Shown here piece after piece: positions 1-8,162 of a DNA stretch of 64,000 nt; within the stretch, counting starts at the first letter, position 1, and each line of letters begins with the position of its first letter. A program made the translations under genes and the position numbers. Source of the stretch: Corynebacterium vitaeruminis (GTDB lineage Bacteria; Actinomycetota; Actinomycetes; Mycobacteriales; Mycobacteriaceae); NCBI RefSeq assembly GCF_001054325.1, contig NZ_JVVM01000004.1, forward strand, positions 1-64,000. Direction: 5' to 3'. The notes beneath the pieces were generated by a model. That model worked only from the letters and a program-made list of their open reading frames with translations, did no database searches and was not told the DNA's origin.

Positions 1-108
1 CTACTTCTCCTGGTCGAAAGTGGTGATGCATTCACCGCCTGAACCTACCGGGCGATTTTTGTCATAAACGCAGTCAGTAACTCGGATCGGTCCACAACCG
101 CCAGCCAT
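1..108 (-). CDS. Possible 35-aa cysteine-containing peptide
   Basis: An open frame from ATG (106-108) to TAG (1-3) encodes 35 residues, with cysteines at positions 5, 13 and 27 and several glycines. It lies just beyond the rbpA terminator, and its ATG starts a few bases after the terminator T-run. No Shine-Dalgarno sequence or separate promoter is visible. The frame stays open upstream through the terminator to a stop at 178-180, with TTG as the only other plausible start. I do not recognise the product. It could be a real small protein expressed by readthrough, or a chance frame. Confidence 0.3.
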   Translation of the reverse strand: MAGGCGPIRVTDCVYDKNRPVGSGGECITTFDQEK

Positions 109-113
109 AAACG

Positions 114-155
114 AAAAACGGGCCCGAATAAGGAGCAAAACCTTATCCGGACCCG
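114..155 (-). terminator. Intrinsic terminator of rbpA
   Basis: The arms at 119-133 and 141-155 pair over 15 positions with two mismatches around a 7-nt loop. On the minus strand the stem is followed directly by five T residues (118-114). It lies 78 bp downstream of the rbpA stop and points in the same direction. Confidence 0.85.
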
Positions 156-232
156 AATTGCAGTGTTTGATTAACGGTTATACAGCCGTAGGACTCAAAT
201 CTAACCAGCTCAAAACCCGCAAGCCTCAAACC

Positions 233-622
233 TTAAGCGTTCTTTTCCGCCTCTTCGGCTTCCTTCTGAGCCTTCAGAAGGCGAGCGGCGTTACGACGAC
301 GCTTGCGCAGCAGGTCAATGCGCTCATCCAGCAGCACATCGAGCTCCTCAATGGAGCGGCGCTCACGGAGCATATCCCAGTGAGTCCTCGGCGGCTTAAC
401 CGGCTTAGCTTCAGTGCCTTCGCCCTCGACCAGCTCACCAATCTGGCCATTCTTGCATAGCCATTCACCTGGAATTTCCGCGTCATCCGCGAACGGGACC
501 TCAAAGATCTCGCCGGATTCAGTGCGGTAGCGGACCATCATTCGCGGCGCGAGGTCATGATCGCGATCGGTCTCATACGAAACGGCGCCCATGCGGCTGC
601 CGCGAAGAACTCGATCTGCCAT
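233..622 (-). CDS. rbpA: RNA polymerase-binding protein RbpA
   Basis: RbpA is an actinobacterial transcription factor that binds RNA polymerase and the principal sigma factor and stabilises the open promoter complex. The 129-aa product starts MADRVLRGSRMGAVSYE, the characteristic N-terminus. It has the central small beta-barrel region (about residues 25-70, with a single Cys in EWLCKNG) and the basic C-terminal sigma-interaction part (THWDMLRERRS...LDERIDLLRKRR). An ATG at 620-622 is preferred over an in-frame start 13 codons upstream because the family begins here and an AAAGGGGG stretch lies about 10 nt upstream. It is transcribed alone and ends at a strong terminator. The next gene is divergent. 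Confidence 0.95.
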   Translation of the reverse strand: MADRVLRGSRMGAVSYETDRDHDLAPRMMVRYRTESGEIFEVPFADDAEIPGEWLCKNGQIGELVEGEGTEAKPVKPPRTHWDMLRERRSIEELDVLLDERIDLLRKRRRNAARLLKAQKEAEEAEKNA

Positions 623-703
623 GTGGAACGTGCCCCCTTTGGTAGAAATACTAGACCACATATTATAACGCCTAATTCGTTATTCATGCCATAATTGACT
701 TCT

Positions 704-1096
704 GTGTCAGATCAAAAGCCGAGCACAACTACCGCCAATTGCCAGTGGTGTGGCCGCGAAATGGAGGTCGCCATCCGCGGTCGCCGTCGCAAATTTTGCA
801 GCCAAACCTGCCGGCAGCGCGCGTATGAAAAGCGCACTGGCGTGGCAAAAGGCGCTTCCAAGCCCATCGCCGAGCGGATCAATTCGGACTTCACACCGAA
901 GACCGCCGCTGATGCAACGAGCAGGTCTGCAGCCGATGACGTCGTAAAGCGAATAGGGGATGGGCTCTTTGAAGTGCGCTGTCTCGCCGAGGACTTGCGC
1001 ACCGCGCTTGACGACGGCATGGAGACCGCTGTTCTACAGGAGATTACGCAGGAATTGATTATGAAAACGCGTGAAGTGGAACGGTTTATCCCATAG
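704..1096 (+). CDS. Conserved actinobacterial Zn-ribbon protein
   Basis: The 130-aa protein has an N-terminal zinc-ribbon-like motif, CQWCGRE followed by FCSQTC (C-x2-C ... C-x3-C), and then a basic RQRAYEKR segment. The C-terminal half looks helical. Such small ribbon proteins are often nucleic-acid binders, but no specific function is known to me. GTG 704 is chosen because a -10-like CATAAT (690-695) ends 8 nt upstream, as in leaderless corynebacterial genes. A TTG at 695 would overlap that box. The gene is divergent from rbpA and shares its intergenic region. Confidence 0.75.
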   Translation: MSDQKPSTTTANCQWCGREMEVAIRGRRRKFCSQTCRQRAYEKRTGVAKGASKPIAERINSDFTPKTAADATSRSAADDVVKRIGDGLFEVRCLAEDLRTALDDGMETAVLQEITQELIMKTREVERFIP

Positions 1097-1113
1097 CGGA
1101 TTTAAAGGATAGG

Positions 1114-1824
1114 ATGAGCACTATGAATTCTGGTGTCCGTAAGTCGATTATTACTTTGATAGCCGTTGCAGTTGTTGCGCTCGCAATTGTTATTGTGGGG
1201 CCAGTTTTGTACCGCGTTTTCACGCATGAAGGGGTGCGCACTGGGGATTTCGAGGCCACGGAACTGCCTGCGGCGACGACTGACGCGAATGGCACCTGGA
1301 AGATTATCGGTGGCGATAACTCTCAGAACACCTCCGTTGGCTTTACTTTTAACGAGGTACTACCGGGCAGCAAGCGCACAACATCCGGTTCGACCCACGA
1401 TGTCACAGGCGAACTGAAGGTTGCTGACAATAAGCTTGAGGACGCATCTATTGTTGTTGACATGGCAACACTGACCAGCGATATTGAACGTCGCGACATC
1501 AACGTCCGCAACAACATTTTCAGTGTCGAGCAGTACCCAGAAGCCAAGTTTGAGCTTTCAGAGCCGCTTGACATTTCAAGCATTCCAGATAACGGCCAGT
1601 GGGAGAACATCGAGATTCCGGGACGCCTGACCATTCGTGGTGTCACCAATGATGTCACTGTGCCAATGAAGGCCGCTCGTACCGAAAACCTGGTTTTGCT
1701 CTCAGGCAATCTGCCGATTAACCGCCTGGACTACAACGTGCGTCTACCACAGTTCGTAGCTGCAACCATCAACGAGAACGGCGAACTAAATCTGCGTATC
1801 GTCGCAGAGAAGCAGGATGCGTAA
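1114..1824 (+). CDS. YceI-family lipid-binding-like exported protein
   Basis: The 236-aa protein has one N-terminal membrane segment or uncleaved signal (about residues 10-31, rich in Val, Ile and Ala). An extracytoplasmic YceI-type beta-barrel domain follows, from about residue 58 to the end. YceI domains bind amphiphilic or isoprenoid molecules inside an extended lipocalin-like barrel. Family signatures include GTWKI, the ITSDIERRD-like segment, NNIFSVEQYPEAKFEL and LTIRGVTNDVTVP. AAAGGATAGG upstream can serve as the Shine-Dalgarno sequence; an ATG at 1123 is also possible. The ligand is unknown. Confidence 0.85.
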   Translation: MSTMNSGVRKSIITLIAVAVVALAIVIVGPVLYRVFTHEGVRTGDFEATELPAATTDANGTWKIIGGDNSQNTSVGFTFNEVLPGSKRTTSGSTHDVTGELKVADNKLEDASIVVDMATLTSDIERRDINVRNNIFSVEQYPEAKFELSEPLDISSIPDNGQWENIEIPGRLTIRGVTNDVTVPMKAARTENLVLLSGNLPINRLDYNVRLPQFVAATINENGELNLRIVAEKQDA

Positions 1825-1935
1825 GCACTATCAGACGCCCCGTTTCGTCACTGTGACGTAATATAGCTATTTAGCCGCACACCACAAAGACCCACGAGAA
1901 ACGATTCTGGTGGGCCAGTTGGGAGTCACAACGTT

Positions 1936-2178
1936 ATGAACACCTACGAAGCAATGTTGCTCGCACGAAAGGTGCGAATGGTACTACTGATCGTCTTCAT
2001 TGCATTCATGGCCTACAAGGGCGTGTGGTGGCTCGTGGCCGTCGGCATATTATTGATTGGCATGACACTATGGCAGAACAAGCGACTGCGTGAAGAGATC
2101 GCTGTCCGCAATGCGGATGAGCTCGGAGCCGACGCCAAGGCCAATGAATCCGGTGGCGCGGACAAGCGGAACAGGTAA
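1936..2178 (+). CDS. Small two-helix membrane protein
   Basis: This 80-aa product has two hydrophobic stretches, roughly residues 14-26 and 29-44, separated by only a Lys-Gly turn. A charged, Ala/Glu-rich cytoplasmic tail follows. Upstream, 1845-1865 contains a GTCAC-T-GTGAC inverted repeat followed by TAATAT, a plausible -10 element. A CCCAC...GTGGG hairpin lies at about 1890-1914. The function is not recognised. The 3' end runs into the 15-bp repeat array. Confidence 0.55.
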   Translation: MNTYEAMLLARKVRMVLLIVFIAFMAYKGVWWLVAVGILLIGMTLWQNKRLREEIAVRNADELGADAKANESGGADKRNR

Positions 2179-2183
2179 GCCAG

Positions 2184-2288
2184 CTACGCAACGCCACCAT
2201 AGGCCGAGCCACCGTAAGCCGCGCCGCCATAGGCCGAGCCACCGGAGGCCGAGCCATCGGAGGCCGAGCCATCGTAAGCCGAGCCGCC
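2184..2288. repeat. 15-bp tandem repeat array, six units plus one degenerate unit
   Basis: Six consecutive 15-bp units start at 2199, 2214, 2229, 2244, 2259 and 2274. Each has the form NNAGGCCGAGCCACC with changes at the first two and the 13th-14th positions. A degenerate unit sits at 2184-2198. The period is a multiple of three, so both strands stay open across it and encode pentapeptide repeats, but no convincing gene uses them. The copy number is probably variable. Confidence 0.85.
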
Positions 2289-2578
2289 ATAATCAGACAA
2301 ACGCCAACACTGAGACAGCCAACCTGGAACGCAAGCACCAAGACAGAAAAGCAGCCAACCTGGGAATTCAGGAAACCCCAGGCCTAACCACTTTCAACAT
2401 TTGGCCGATAATATACATTATGACATTTTGGCCTTAACGTCCCATCCTCCCCCTTTGCCCGCCGTCATGCCAGATTCGCTCAGTAAATCTGCCAAGTAGG
2501 ACCGCTCAGTAAACCTACTCAGCAAACAACTATTTTTCGCTACACGTCTATTCAGGAATTTTTAGTAAAATTTCCCGC
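2289..2578. other. Non-coding stretch upstream of the first CNNM pair
   Basis: No convincing gene is seen. The stretch holds a near-duplicate ACATTTGGCC/ACATTTTGGCC flanking an ATAAT-ATAC-ATTAT inverted repeat (2408-2421). It also has two copies of GCTCAGTAAAYCT (2478-2490 and 2504-2516), a third partial copy, and an AT-rich segment just before 2579. These could form the promoter/operator region of the downstream membrane protein genes. Confidence 0.4.
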
Positions 2579-2776
2579 ATGCCTGAACTCTCAGACACAT
2601 CCAGTAGCTCCGACAGACCCAACACGTCCGACACGTCAGATAGATCTGACTCGTCCGACGACCCTGAGCCTCACGCCAACGTAGACGGGCTCTCTGTAGC
2701 CGCAGTAAGCGCAATCACCGAGACAACCGCAACCGCCTCAACGACCGCAACAGCCGCTTCAGGTGATGCCGCGTGA
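2579..2776 (+). CDS. Possible Ser/Thr/Asp-rich leader peptide
   Basis: This 65-residue frame is very rich in Ser, Asp and Thr at the start and in Ala/Thr at the end. Its TGA overlaps the GTG start of the following CNNM gene (GTGA overlap), an arrangement typical of translational coupling. There is no recognisable domain and no strong Shine-Dalgarno sequence. It may be a real coupled leader or simply the open 5' region of the next gene. Confidence 0.3.
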   Translation: MPELSDTSSSSDRPNTSDTSDRSDSSDDPEPHANVDGLSVAAVSAITETTATASTTATAASGDAA

Positions 2777-4212
2777 TTGTATCCGCGCTCATTGTATTTG
2801 CAGTTTTTCTTTTTCTCGTTTTCGGGAACGCCATTTTCGTTGCCGTCGAGTTCTCCTACCTCACGGTTAATAGAAATGACGTCAAGAAAGCCGCAGACTC
2901 CGGCTCAAGATCCGCGTACTTGGTAGACCGTGCCCTATCACAGACCTCTACTAATCTCTCCGGCGCACAGCTGGGAATTACGGTCACCAGCCTCCTTGCT
3001 GGTTTCCTTACCGGGCCTTCCCTCGGAGTGCTCCTCGAAGCCGCTTTTGGCGGTACCAGCATCTCTCCCACCACCGTCACGGCGATTAGTACCACGGGCG
3101 CATTCATCATCGCGACCTTCACTCAAATGGTCTTTGGTGAACTCGTACCAAAAAATTGGGCCATCGCAGAGCCCGGAAAAGTCGTAAACCTTGTGGTCAG
3201 GCCACAAAACGCCTTTATGTTCACTTTTGGTTGGCTGGTGTGGTTACTCAACAGTTCGGCTAATTGGGTACTGAAAAAACTCGGCTTCTCCCCTGAGGAA
3301 GAGGTCGCCAGTGCCAGGACTGCGGAGGAACTCCGTGCCGTCGTCACGCGCTCTGGCGATGAAGGAACCATCAATCCACAGACAGCGGAGCTGGTCGCTC
3401 GGTCCATTGAGTTCGGCGAGCGCACGGCAGCTGATGTGATGACGCCACGCACGCAGATTATCTTCGTTGAAGATCAGAGCGTCGCCGAGATGCTGACGAT
3501 CGTCGCCGACTCTGGGCACGCCCGCTTCCCCGTTGTTGGCGACAGCGTCGACGACATTCGCGGCGTGGTGCACTACACCGATCTGCTCAGCGCGCCGCAT
3601 GCACAACGCTTGACGACGTCCGCTGCGAGCCTAGCCAAGGACGTGCTTGTGGTGAACGACTCGACCACACTCGATCCGCTGATGCGCCAACTACGTGAGG
3701 ACGAATACCAGTTTGCGGTGGTCGTCGATGAGTACGGCGGCACGGACGGCATCGTGACTCTGGAGGACCTCGTTGAGGAAATCGTCGGTGAAATCGACGA
3801 TGAGCAGGATGATCGCTCGTTACTCTACAGTCGGATCAGCCCCAATACGGTGATTGTCTCCGGCCTTATGCGCCCGGATGAACTCGGAGAGATTCTGAAT
3901 CTGGTTTTGCCGGAGGGCGATGAATCCGACACGATTGGCGGATTTATTACCGAGCGCTTAGATCGCATGCCGCGTTTCGGCGACACGATTACGGTCGAAG
4001 CCACCGACCATGAAAACCTCGATGAGGAAGGCCTGCCCACCACCGCTGAAGCCTCCTTCCGCGTTGAGCGTATGGCGCGCCACCGCGTTGGCCGCATTCG
4101 GGTTCAGGTGGATCGCGTCGGAAATAAAGTCGCGCACACGTATGACGGCGCTCATCAGGATGACGCTGATCACGACCGCAGCCAGCACAGCGACAGCGAA
4201 CGGGAGGGCTAA
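2773..4212 (+). CDS. CNNM/HlyC-CorC family membrane protein (pair 1, first gene)
   Basis: The 479-aa protein has the full architecture of the CNNM/TlyC-like family. A DUF21 transmembrane domain (about residues 1-190; [40 protein letters not shown]) is followed by a pair of CBS domains (about 205-330) and a CorC_HlyC domain (about 345-440; [26 protein letters not shown] sits at the end of the CBS region). Relatives mediate or regulate magnesium and other divalent-cation transport, although many are annotated as hemolysins. It starts at GTG 2773 and is followed 3 nt later by a second, shorter CNNM gene. The two probably form one transcript and perhaps a heteromer. Confidence 0.88.
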   Translation: MIVSALIVFAVFLFLVFGNAIFVAVEFSYLTVNRNDVKKAADSGSRSAYLVDRALSQTSTNLSGAQLGITVTSLLAGFLTGPSLGVLLEAAFGGTSISPTTVTAISTTGAFIIATFTQMVFGELVPKNWAIAEPGKVVNLVVRPQNAFMFTFGWLVWLLNSSANWVLKKLGFSPEEEVASARTAEELRAVVTRSGDEGTINPQTAELVARSIEFGERTAADVMTPRTQIIFVEDQSVAEMLTIVADSGHARFPVVGDSVDDIRGVVHYTDLLSAPHAQRLTTSAASLAKDVLVVNDSTTLDPLMRQLREDEYQFAVVVDEYGGTDGIVTLEDLVEEIVGEIDDEQDDRSLLYSRISPNTVIVSGLMRPDELGEILNLVLPEGDESDTIGGFITERLDRMPRFGDTITVEATDHENLDEEGLPTTAEASFRVERMARHRVGRIRVQVDRVGNKVAHTYDGAHQDDADHDRSQHSDSEREG

Positions 4213-4215
4213 ACC

Positions 4216-5298
4216 ATGCCACTAATTACTCTAATTCTGCTGCTAGCCCTCAATGCCTGGTTCGTCGCCGCTGAATTTGCGATGGTCTCCGCTCGCCGCG
4301 ACCAGATTGAACCAGATGCTGTCAATGGCTCTACCAGCGCAAAGTACGCGCTGCGCGGTATCGAGAACGTGTCGGTGTCACTAGCTGCAACGCAGCTGGG
4401 CATTACCGCCTCTTCCCTGCTCATCGGTGCCGTCGGTGAGCCTGCAATTGCACATTTCTTCGAGCCCTTCATGACAGAATTTGGACTGCCCGCGGGCACT
4501 GCTCACGTTGTTGCGCTGGTATTGGCGCTGCTCATCGTCACTTTCTTGCACATGGTCGTCGGCGAAATGGTGCCGAAGAATATCGCAATTTCCGCTCCCA
4601 GCCCAACGGCGAAGTTCGTGGCTATCCCACTGCACATCATCGTGCGGGTGCTCAACCCAGTTATTTGGGCGATGAACACGACTGCGAACGCCGTGGTTCG
4701 CAAGGTTCTGCGTGCCACGCCAAAGGACGAGGTCGATTCCTCTTTCACCGCTAGTCAGGTTCAGGATTTCGTCGCCGAGTCCGGGCGTCAGGGACTTCTC
4801 GACAATGATGAGCTGGCTTTACTCCACAAGGCCCTCGGCTTCGAGCAACTCACCGCCGCTGACGTCACGATGCAACCTGACACGCTCGTCACCGTTGCGC
4901 CAGACGCCACCGTCGCTGACATCGAAGCGCTCAGTGCCCGCACGCGTTTTTCCCGCTTCCCCATCGTCGATAGGGACGGCAGTTTCATCGGCTACATTCA
5001 CGTCAAGGATTTGCTCTCGCTTGACGACGATCACCGCGACCAGCCTTTCCCGCGGAATCTGATTCGCACCTTCGCAAGCGTTAGCCCTGAAGCCAAGCTC
5101 CAGTCGGTCATGCGGCTTATGCAGCGCGAACAGGCACACTTCGCATTGGTGACGGAGGAAAATAGTACTTCGGAGAGCTCAGCAGGTTCAGAGAGCTCAG
5201 CGGCCTCGGCAGGTGTGGCGAATTCCGTGAACGGCATTGTCGCCCTGGAGGATGTACTAGAAGAGCTCGTCGGCGAAGTCCGCCAGGCAACTGCCTAG
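4216..5298 (+). CDS. CNNM/HlyC family membrane protein, short form (pair 1, second gene)
   Basis: The 360-aa protein has a DUF21 transmembrane domain (about residues 1-175; WFVAAEFAMVSARRDQ, QLGITASSLLIG, EMVPKNIAISAP) and a CBS pair (about 190-345, ending GIVALEDVLEELVGEV). It stops there and lacks the C-terminal CorC_HlyC domain of its neighbour. A Ser-rich insert lies near residues 315-335. It begins 3 nt after the upstream CNNM stop. Long/short tandem pairs are common in actinobacteria and suggest a two-subunit cation transporter or regulator. Confidence 0.88.
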   Translation: MPLITLILLLALNAWFVAAEFAMVSARRDQIEPDAVNGSTSAKYALRGIENVSVSLAATQLGITASSLLIGAVGEPAIAHFFEPFMTEFGLPAGTAHVVALVLALLIVTFLHMVVGEMVPKNIAISAPSPTAKFVAIPLHIIVRVLNPVIWAMNTTANAVVRKVLRATPKDEVDSSFTASQVQDFVAESGRQGLLDNDELALLHKALGFEQLTAADVTMQPDTLVTVAPDATVADIEALSARTRFSRFPIVDRDGSFIGYIHVKDLLSLDDDHRDQPFPRNLIRTFASVSPEAKLQSVMRLMQREQAHFALVTEENSTSESSAGSESSAASAGVANSVNGIVALEDVLEELVGEVRQATA

Positions 5299-5361
5299 CG
5301 AGTGCGCCGACGAGCCCCGTCGATTCAAGCTGGTTACTAATTACTGAAGCTAATTAGCTGA

Positions 5362-5859
5362 TTACTTCAGTGCGGCCAGTGCGGAGTCGTAGTCCGGCTC
5401 CGTCGTGATTTCATCGACCAGCTGGTTGTAAATGACCTTGCCCTCTTCGTCAGTGACGACAACGGCACGAGCCAGCAGACCGGCGAGCGGGCCATCCTGC
5501 TGAACGACACCGAAGGCCTCGCCGAAGCCGTGGCGGAAGTCCGAAGCAACTTCAACGTTATCCAGGCCCTCTGCAGCGCAGAAGCGACCGAGAGCGAACG
5601 GCAGATCGCGCGAAACGTTAACTACAACAGTGTTCTCTAGCCCAGCAGCGTCCTCATTGAAGTGACGCACCGAAGCTGCACAGACGCCGGTGTCTACAGA
5701 CGGGAAGATGTTGTAGACGACCTTCTTACCAGCGAAGGTCTGATTGGTGACCTCAGCGAGGTCACCACCGGTGAGGGTAAACTCCGGAGCCTTGTTGCCC
5801 ACCTGGGGCAGGTCGCCGGAAAGTTGAACTGGGTTGGACTGAAATGCGGTTTGTGTCAT
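5362..5859 (-). CDS. tpx: Thiol peroxidase Tpx (atypical 2-Cys peroxiredoxin)
   Basis: The 165-aa length is typical of Tpx, which reduces hydroperoxides using thioredoxin. The peroxidatic cysteine is in [16 protein letters not shown] (about residue 60), with the conserved Thr two positions ahead of it. The resolving cysteine is in [13 protein letters not shown] (about residue 94). The conserved Arg of the active site is in the C-terminal part (LLARAVVV). It is convergent with the CNNM pair and divergent from the RAM-domain gene. Confidence 0.95.
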   Translation of the reverse strand: MTQTAFQSNPVQLSGDLPQVGNKAPEFTLTGGDLAEVTNQTFAGKKVVYNIFPSVDTGVCAASVRHFNEDAAGLENTVVVNVSRDLPFALGRFCAAEGLDNVEVASDFRHGFGEAFGVVQQDGPLAGLLARAVVVTDEEGKVIYNQLVDEITTEPDYDSALAALK

Positions 5860-5992
5860 AGCGCCCTTTTTACCGCCTTTCGTCGGGATCCTCCAGGCTC
5901 TTTCCGGGAAATCAGTAGAATCGTGACAGAAAAGAAATTCCAGGCCGCGATTTTCAGCGGCTTTCTAGGTTGATTCTCCGAGGAAGGCAACA

Positions 5993-6277
5993 ATGAGTTT
6001 GATTACCGCAATTGTGTCCATCGATGTCGAATCCGACAAGATTCCGGAGGCCGCCGAGACCATCGTCGAGATCAACGGGGTGACTGAGGTCTACTCCGTT
6101 ACTGGTGACTGGGACTTGGTCGTCGTAGTGCGCGCGACTAACCACGATGATCTGGCGGAAATCATTCCAAACCTCATCAGCAAGGTCGACGGTGTCATTC
6201 GCACTCAGACCCAGCTGGCTTTCCGCACCTACTCGCAGCACGATCTGGAAAGTGCATTCTCCATCGGACTGGAGTAG
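5993..6277 (+). CDS. Stand-alone Lrp/AsnC ligand-binding (RAM) domain protein
   Basis: The 94-aa protein consists only of the alpha/beta sandwich RAM domain of Lrp/AsnC regulators. The strand pattern is LITAIVSIDV, VTEVYSVTGDWDLVVVVRA, ISKVDGVIRTQTQLAFRTYS. There is no N-terminal helix-turn-helix. Such stand-alone domains oligomerise and bind amino acids, and may modulate full-length Lrp proteins. GAGGAAGG lies just upstream of ATG 5993. Confidence 0.85.
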   Translation: MSLITAIVSIDVESDKIPEAAETIVEINGVTEVYSVTGDWDLVVVVRATNHDDLAEIIPNLISKVDGVIRTQTQLAFRTYSQHDLESAFSIGLE

Positions 6278-6315
6278 GCGCAGCTTCTTCCTCCGAGTAG
6301 CTTGGAACGCGCGAG

Positions 6316-8043
6316 CTACTTAACCACTTCCGCCATCGCGCGGCCTGCCTGGCGGCCACTGAAAATACAGCCACCCAGGAATGTGCCCTCCAGCGCATTG
6401 TTACCGTGGACGCCACCGCCGCCGAAGCCAGAGGCCTCACCTGCGGCGTAGAGCCCCTCAAAGGGAGTTCCGTCCGGGTGCAAGCACTGGCCGTCGAGGG
6501 TCGTCTCAATGCCGCCGAGCGTCTTGCGGGTCAGCATGCGCAGACGAATAGCAATCAGCGGGCCATTCTTCGGATCCAAAATCGGTGACGGAGGCACGGA
6601 GCGGATGATTTTGTCGCCGAGGAAATTCCGGGCCACGTTGACGTAATTGACCTGGTAGTCCTTTGAGAAAGGATTACCGGTCTGCATGTCGCGCTGGCGA
6701 ATCTGATCCTCGAGCTTCTCCAGGTCAATCTTCGGCGCTGCGGCTCCGGACTCGCTGCCCGAGCCAGACTCTCCGCCAGAGCTCGCCTCGACGATCTCAT
6801 TCATCCCCTCGACCAGCTTCGGCAGACTGTCGGCGACCACCCAGTCCTCGCCGTTATCCATGAATGCCTGAATAGGCCCGGCGACACCAGCGGTCACCTT
6901 GCCAATCAGCTTCTTGATCTCCTTGTCCGTCAGGTCCGGATTCTGTTCGGAGCCAGAGAAGATGAACTCCTTGGCCACGATGTTCTTATTCAGCACAAAC
7001 CAGGAATAGGAATGGCCGGTCGACAGAATGTGCTTCATCGTGCCAACCGTATCCGCGCCCGGAATATATGGCGCAGGCAGGCGGTTTCCTTCCGCGTCGA
7101 ACCACATGGCCGACGGCCCCGGGATGATTCGAATACCGTGATTCGGCCACACCGGATCCCAGTTCTTCATACCTTCGGTGTAGTGCCACATGCGGTCGCG
7201 GTTGACCAGATTCGCACCGGCCTGCTCCGCAATCTCGATGCCGCGACCGTCAACATGCTCCGGCACACCGCAGACCATATCTTTCGGCATCTCGCCCAGA
7301 CGCTCGGTCGGCCAGCACTTACGTACGGCTTCCAGATTGCCGCCAACACCGCCCGTCGCAATGCACACAGCCGACCCGCGGATCTCGAAGTTCTTCCCTG
7401 TTTCCTCGCGTGACGACGCCACTCCCCGCTCCAAGGATTCACAGGGAACCAGGATCTTGCCACGCACGCCGACGGCGCGGCCATCTTCGACAATCACCTC
7501 GTCAACGCGGTGGCGATGGCAGTATTCCACCAGCCCCTTCTTCGCAGCCGCGGCGACCGGTTCTGCGAAAACGCGGACAATCTCGGGACCTGTGCCCCAG
7601 GTCAAGTGGAATCGGGGTACCGAGTTGCCGTGACCGTCGGCACGCCCTTCGCCGCGTTCCGCCCACCCGACGACTGGCAGGAACTTCACGCCGAGATTGC
7701 GGAGGTAGTTGCGCTTCTCCCCTGCTGCAAAGTTGAGGTAGGCCTTGGCCCACTTGCGTCCCCAGTTATCTTCCTCGCGGTCGAACTGTGCGGAGTTGAA
7801 CCAGTCAGCTTCGGCGAGCTCGCGGTTGTCCTTAACTCCCAGGCGACGCTGCTCCGGCGAGTCGACGAGGAAGATTCCTCCCAGCGACCAGAAGGCCTGT
7901 CCACCGAGGTTGTTGGCGTTTTCCTGATCGACCAGGATGACCTTCTTGCCGGCCTGCGTGGCCTCATACGTCGCGACTAATCCGGCAAGTCCGGCGCCGA
8001 CGACAACAATGTCTGCAGTACGTGTGGTGCTCTGTGCGTTCAT
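6316..8043 (-). CDS. FAD-binding dehydrogenase (fumarate reductase/KSTD-like flavoprotein)
   Basis: The 575-aa flavoprotein has an N-terminal dinucleotide-binding motif, DIVVVGAGLAGLVATYEA. Family marks include LGGQAFWSLGG, an internal ATGGVGGNLE loop and the C-terminal GLYAAGEASGFGGGGVHGNNALEGTFLGGCIFSGR segment that closes the FAD site. It resembles mycobacterial Rv0785-type FAD-binding dehydrogenases and the 3-ketosteroid dehydrogenase/fumarate reductase superfamily. The substrate cannot be told from sequence. A Ser/Gly-rich insert (about residues 425-440) looks like a flexible linker. It is transcribed as a single minus-strand gene. Confidence 0.85.
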   Translation of the reverse strand: MNAQSTTRTADIVVVGAGLAGLVATYEATQAGKKVILVDQENANNLGGQAFWSLGGIFLVDSPEQRRLGVKDNRELAEADWFNSAQFDREEDNWGRKWAKAYLNFAAGEKRNYLRNLGVKFLPVVGWAERGEGRADGHGNSVPRFHLTWGTGPEIVRVFAEPVAAAAKKGLVEYCHRHRVDEVIVEDGRAVGVRGKILVPCESLERGVASSREETGKNFEIRGSAVCIATGGVGGNLEAVRKCWPTERLGEMPKDMVCGVPEHVDGRGIEIAEQAGANLVNRDRMWHYTEGMKNWDPVWPNHGIRIIPGPSAMWFDAEGNRLPAPYIPGADTVGTMKHILSTGHSYSWFVLNKNIVAKEFIFSGSEQNPDLTDKEIKKLIGKVTAGVAGPIQAFMDNGEDWVVADSLPKLVEGMNEIVEASSGGESGSGSESGAAAPKIDLEKLEDQIRQRDMQTGNPFSKDYQVNYVNVARNFLGDKIIRSVPPSPILDPKNGPLIAIRLRMLTRKTLGGIETTLDGQCLHPDGTPFEGLYAAGEASGFGGGGVHGNNALEGTFLGGCIFSGRQAGRAMAEVVK

Positions 8044-8162
8044 AATTTCGTTTTTAGACCCTAAACAACTTCGCTGGGGTGGTTTTACCTAAAAAACCTC
8101 ATTTATTTTTACCGACCTTATTTGTCCCGTGAGCGTGCAGCGAACGCTAGAGCTGCCCGATA

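Noticed and set aside
2006..2341. A minus-strand frame with ARP/pentapeptide repeats as a repeat protein gene
   Set aside because: It is produced by the 15-bp tandem array, overlaps the small membrane protein gene, and has no start signal.
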